5,670 bases of DNA, taken from positions 1-5,670 of the forward strand of contig JAJXZC010000175.1 in assembly GCA_021780275.1 (NCBI GenBank), written 5' to 3'. Shown piece by piece: positions 4,393 to 5,670 of this stretch. This DNA comes from Pseudomonadota bacterium (GTDB taxonomy: Bacteria > Pseudomonadota > Alphaproteobacteria > Parvibaculales > Parvibaculaceae). The translations under genes and the position numbers were made by a program. Position 1 is the stretch's first letter, and each line of letters starts with the position of its first letter. The notes under the pieces were generated by a model. It saw only the letters and a program-made list of their open reading frames with translations, did no database searches and was not told where the DNA came from.

Positions 4393-5670
4393 ATGGACAC
4401 GGCCGGGGGAACGGCGGACGAGGAAGGCGCGGAAAGCGGGGGGCACAACGATCTCGCCTGGTATATGGGCGGAATCTGGCTCTACTTCATCTCCGCAGGC
4501 ATCCAGGGCGTCATGTTCCCATGGATCATCACCATCGTCCTTCACGAGAGTTCCGACCGTGTCGGCATCGCCCAGACGATGATGATGCTGCCGATGCTGA
4601 TCCTGACGCTTTTCGGCGGCGCGCTGGCCGACCGGATGGAACTGAGAAGCCACTTGCGCCGCCTCCAGATGATGCAGATGGTGCCGCCGCTGCTCCTCGG
4701 CGCGCTCATCTATGGCGGCCACCTCACCTATGAGCTGATGCTCGGTTTCGGTGTCGTGCTCGGCATTCTCGGCGCTTACGTCATGCCGACGCGCGACGCG
4801 ATGCTGACGCGCGTCGCCATCCGCAGCCTCAAGGGAAATATCCAGCGCGCCGTGGCGCTCGCCCTCAGCGGTCAGTTCCTCGGCCAGGTCGGCGGCTTCG
4901 TCATCGGCGGCACGGCGGTCTTCGTCGGCGCGCCCTCGCTCTTTGCCTTGCAGAGCCTGCTTCTCGGCCTCGCTTCCTACACCACCTCGAAGCTCTCGCT
5001 CTCGCCGCCCACGAGCGTCGGCGTCCGGCGCTCGCAGCTTCACGAGATCCGGGAAGGTCTCATCGTTCTGTGGGAAAGCGACCGGCTCCGTCCCGTCGTC
5101 ATGATGATGTTCATGTCGGGCATCCTCTTCATGGGCGTCTTCATGGTGCTGTTCCCGATCATGGTACGCGACGTCTATCACGGAAGTTCGCCCGAAATCG
5201 CCCTCATCAATATGTGCTTCTTCGGCGGCATCGGCATCTCCTCCTTCACGCTGAGCCGTCTGCGCCCCATCCGCCGTCAGGGCCGCGCCATGATGCTCGC
5301 CATGTGCATGGGCTCATGCGTCATGGTACTCATGCATTTCGGAATGCCGATCTATGTCGTCGATGGGCTGTCGCTGTGCTGGGGGCTTGCCGCCGGCATA
5401 TCCATGAGCCAGTCGCGCGCGGTGGTGCAGGAATCGGCAAGCGCCCACATGCGCGCCCGCCTCATTTCCGCTTTCCAGCTCGGCAACATGGGCGGCGGCC
5501 CGATCGGAGCCCTGGCGACGGGCTATCTGATCCGCTGGCTCGGTCCGCTCGACGCGGTGCTGGTCCCCGTCGGCCTCATGATCGTTCTCTGGCTTTCGAT
5601 CTTCTTCTTCACGCCGCTCTGGCGGCTTGAAGCGCCGGCGCGCGGACACGCGCCGGACGCTTCCACGCCG
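4393..5670 (+). CDS. MFS transporter, 12 transmembrane helices (C-terminus off the right edge)
   Basis: Reads MDTAGGTADEEG... and stays open for 426 codons to the window end. After a ~20-residue acidic cytoplasmic tail there are twelve hydrophobic segments in two groups of six, separated by a central loop around VGVRRSQLHEIREG. The first begins AWYMGGIWLYFISAG (~22); the last is VLVPVGLMIVLWLSIFFF (~396 onward). The loop between helices 2 and 3 has the MFS motif A in the form GGALADRMELR (residues 75-85), keeping the key Asp80 but with Glu where Gly is usual. The overall pattern resembles the EntS-like (MFS_3) exporters, with IREGL before helix 7. Only a short tail should be missing. The start is supported by GGGAAAG six bases before it. 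Substrate unknown; no ligand-specific residue can be recognised. Divergent from the histidine kinase and likely its own transcription unit. Confidence 0.87.
   Translation, partial: MDTAGGTADEEGAESGGHNDLAWYMGGIWLYFISAGIQGVMFPWIITIVLHESSDRVGIAQTMMMLPMLILTLFGGALADRMELRSHLRRLQMMQMVPPLLLGALIYGGHLTYELMLGFGVVLGILGAYVMPTRDAMLTRVAIRSLKGNIQRAVALALSGQFLGQVGGFVIGGTAVFVGAPSLFALQSLLLGLASYTTSKLSLSPPTSVGVRRSQLHEIREGLIVLWESDRLRPVVMMMFMSGILFMGVFMVLFPIMVRDVYHGSSPEIALINMCFFGGIGISSFTLSRLRPIRRQGRAMMLAMCMGSCVMVLMHFGMPIYVVDGLSLCWGLAAGISMSQSRAVVQESASAHMRARLISAFQLGNMGGGPIGALATGYLIRWLGPLDAVLVPVGLMIVLWLSIFFFTPLWRLEAPARGHAPDASTP

Noticed and set aside
4315..5181. 288-codon minus-strand frame rich in His, Asp and Glu
   Set aside because: It mirrors the hydrophobic codons of the MFS transporter on the other strand; the acidic/His-rich composition is the complement of Met/Val/Leu codons.
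5070..5649. Frames at 5070-5630 (plus) and 5314-5649 (minus)
   Set aside because: Both overlap membrane helices 7-12 of the transporter out of frame and show low-complexity Arg/His/Pro composition.

Overview
This is a GC-rich window, probably from an alphaproteobacterium. That placement is an inference from the DivJ/PleC-like histidine kinase, the citrate synthase type and the base composition; no rRNA or other marker is present. Two ordinary genes fill the right half (a cytoplasmic histidine kinase and a divergent MFS transporter). The left 2.9 kb is a field of broken genes.

Left region (1-2435): a plus-strand citrate synthase-family gene, already cut by the left window edge, is split in two. 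Its first part ends with codon 531-533 and its second part resumes at 1958. Joining base 533 to 1958 restores the frame through a conserved part of the protein, so about 1424 bp (534-1957) was inserted without apparent loss of citrate synthase codons. The second part also has a frameshift near its C-terminus (about 2405-2411).

The insert carries three co-directional minus-strand genes laid out like an operon: an alpha/beta hydrolase without its N-terminus (1569-1957), a complete CysE-like serine O-acetyltransferase (781-1572, overlapping the hydrolase stop as ATGA), and the N-terminal third of an EntD/Sfp-type 4'-phosphopantetheinyl transferase (534-774). Both outer genes are cut exactly where the citrate synthase resumes. 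I see no transposase, inverted terminal repeats or target duplication. The insert is visibly less GC-rich than its host gene (hand counts of single 60-base rows: 47-50% inside, 65-68% in the citrate synthase). The best reading is a piece of a foreign, possibly natural-product, operon captured by illegitimate recombination, with a chimeric assembly as the alternative to exclude.

Middle region (2436-2962): a strong hairpin, then two more apparent remnants facing each other: the last ~36 residues of a DUF1302-like outer-membrane protein (minus strand) and a C-terminal PadR-like helical domain (plus strand). A second hairpin follows.

Right region (2963-5670): a soluble histidine kinase with an N-terminal CBS-pair-like sensor (minus strand), a 251-bp divergent control region with a good dyad, and a 12-helix MFS exporter-like protein (plus strand) that runs off the right edge. 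No response regulator for the kinase lies in the window, and nothing ties kinase and transporter together except the shared upstream region.
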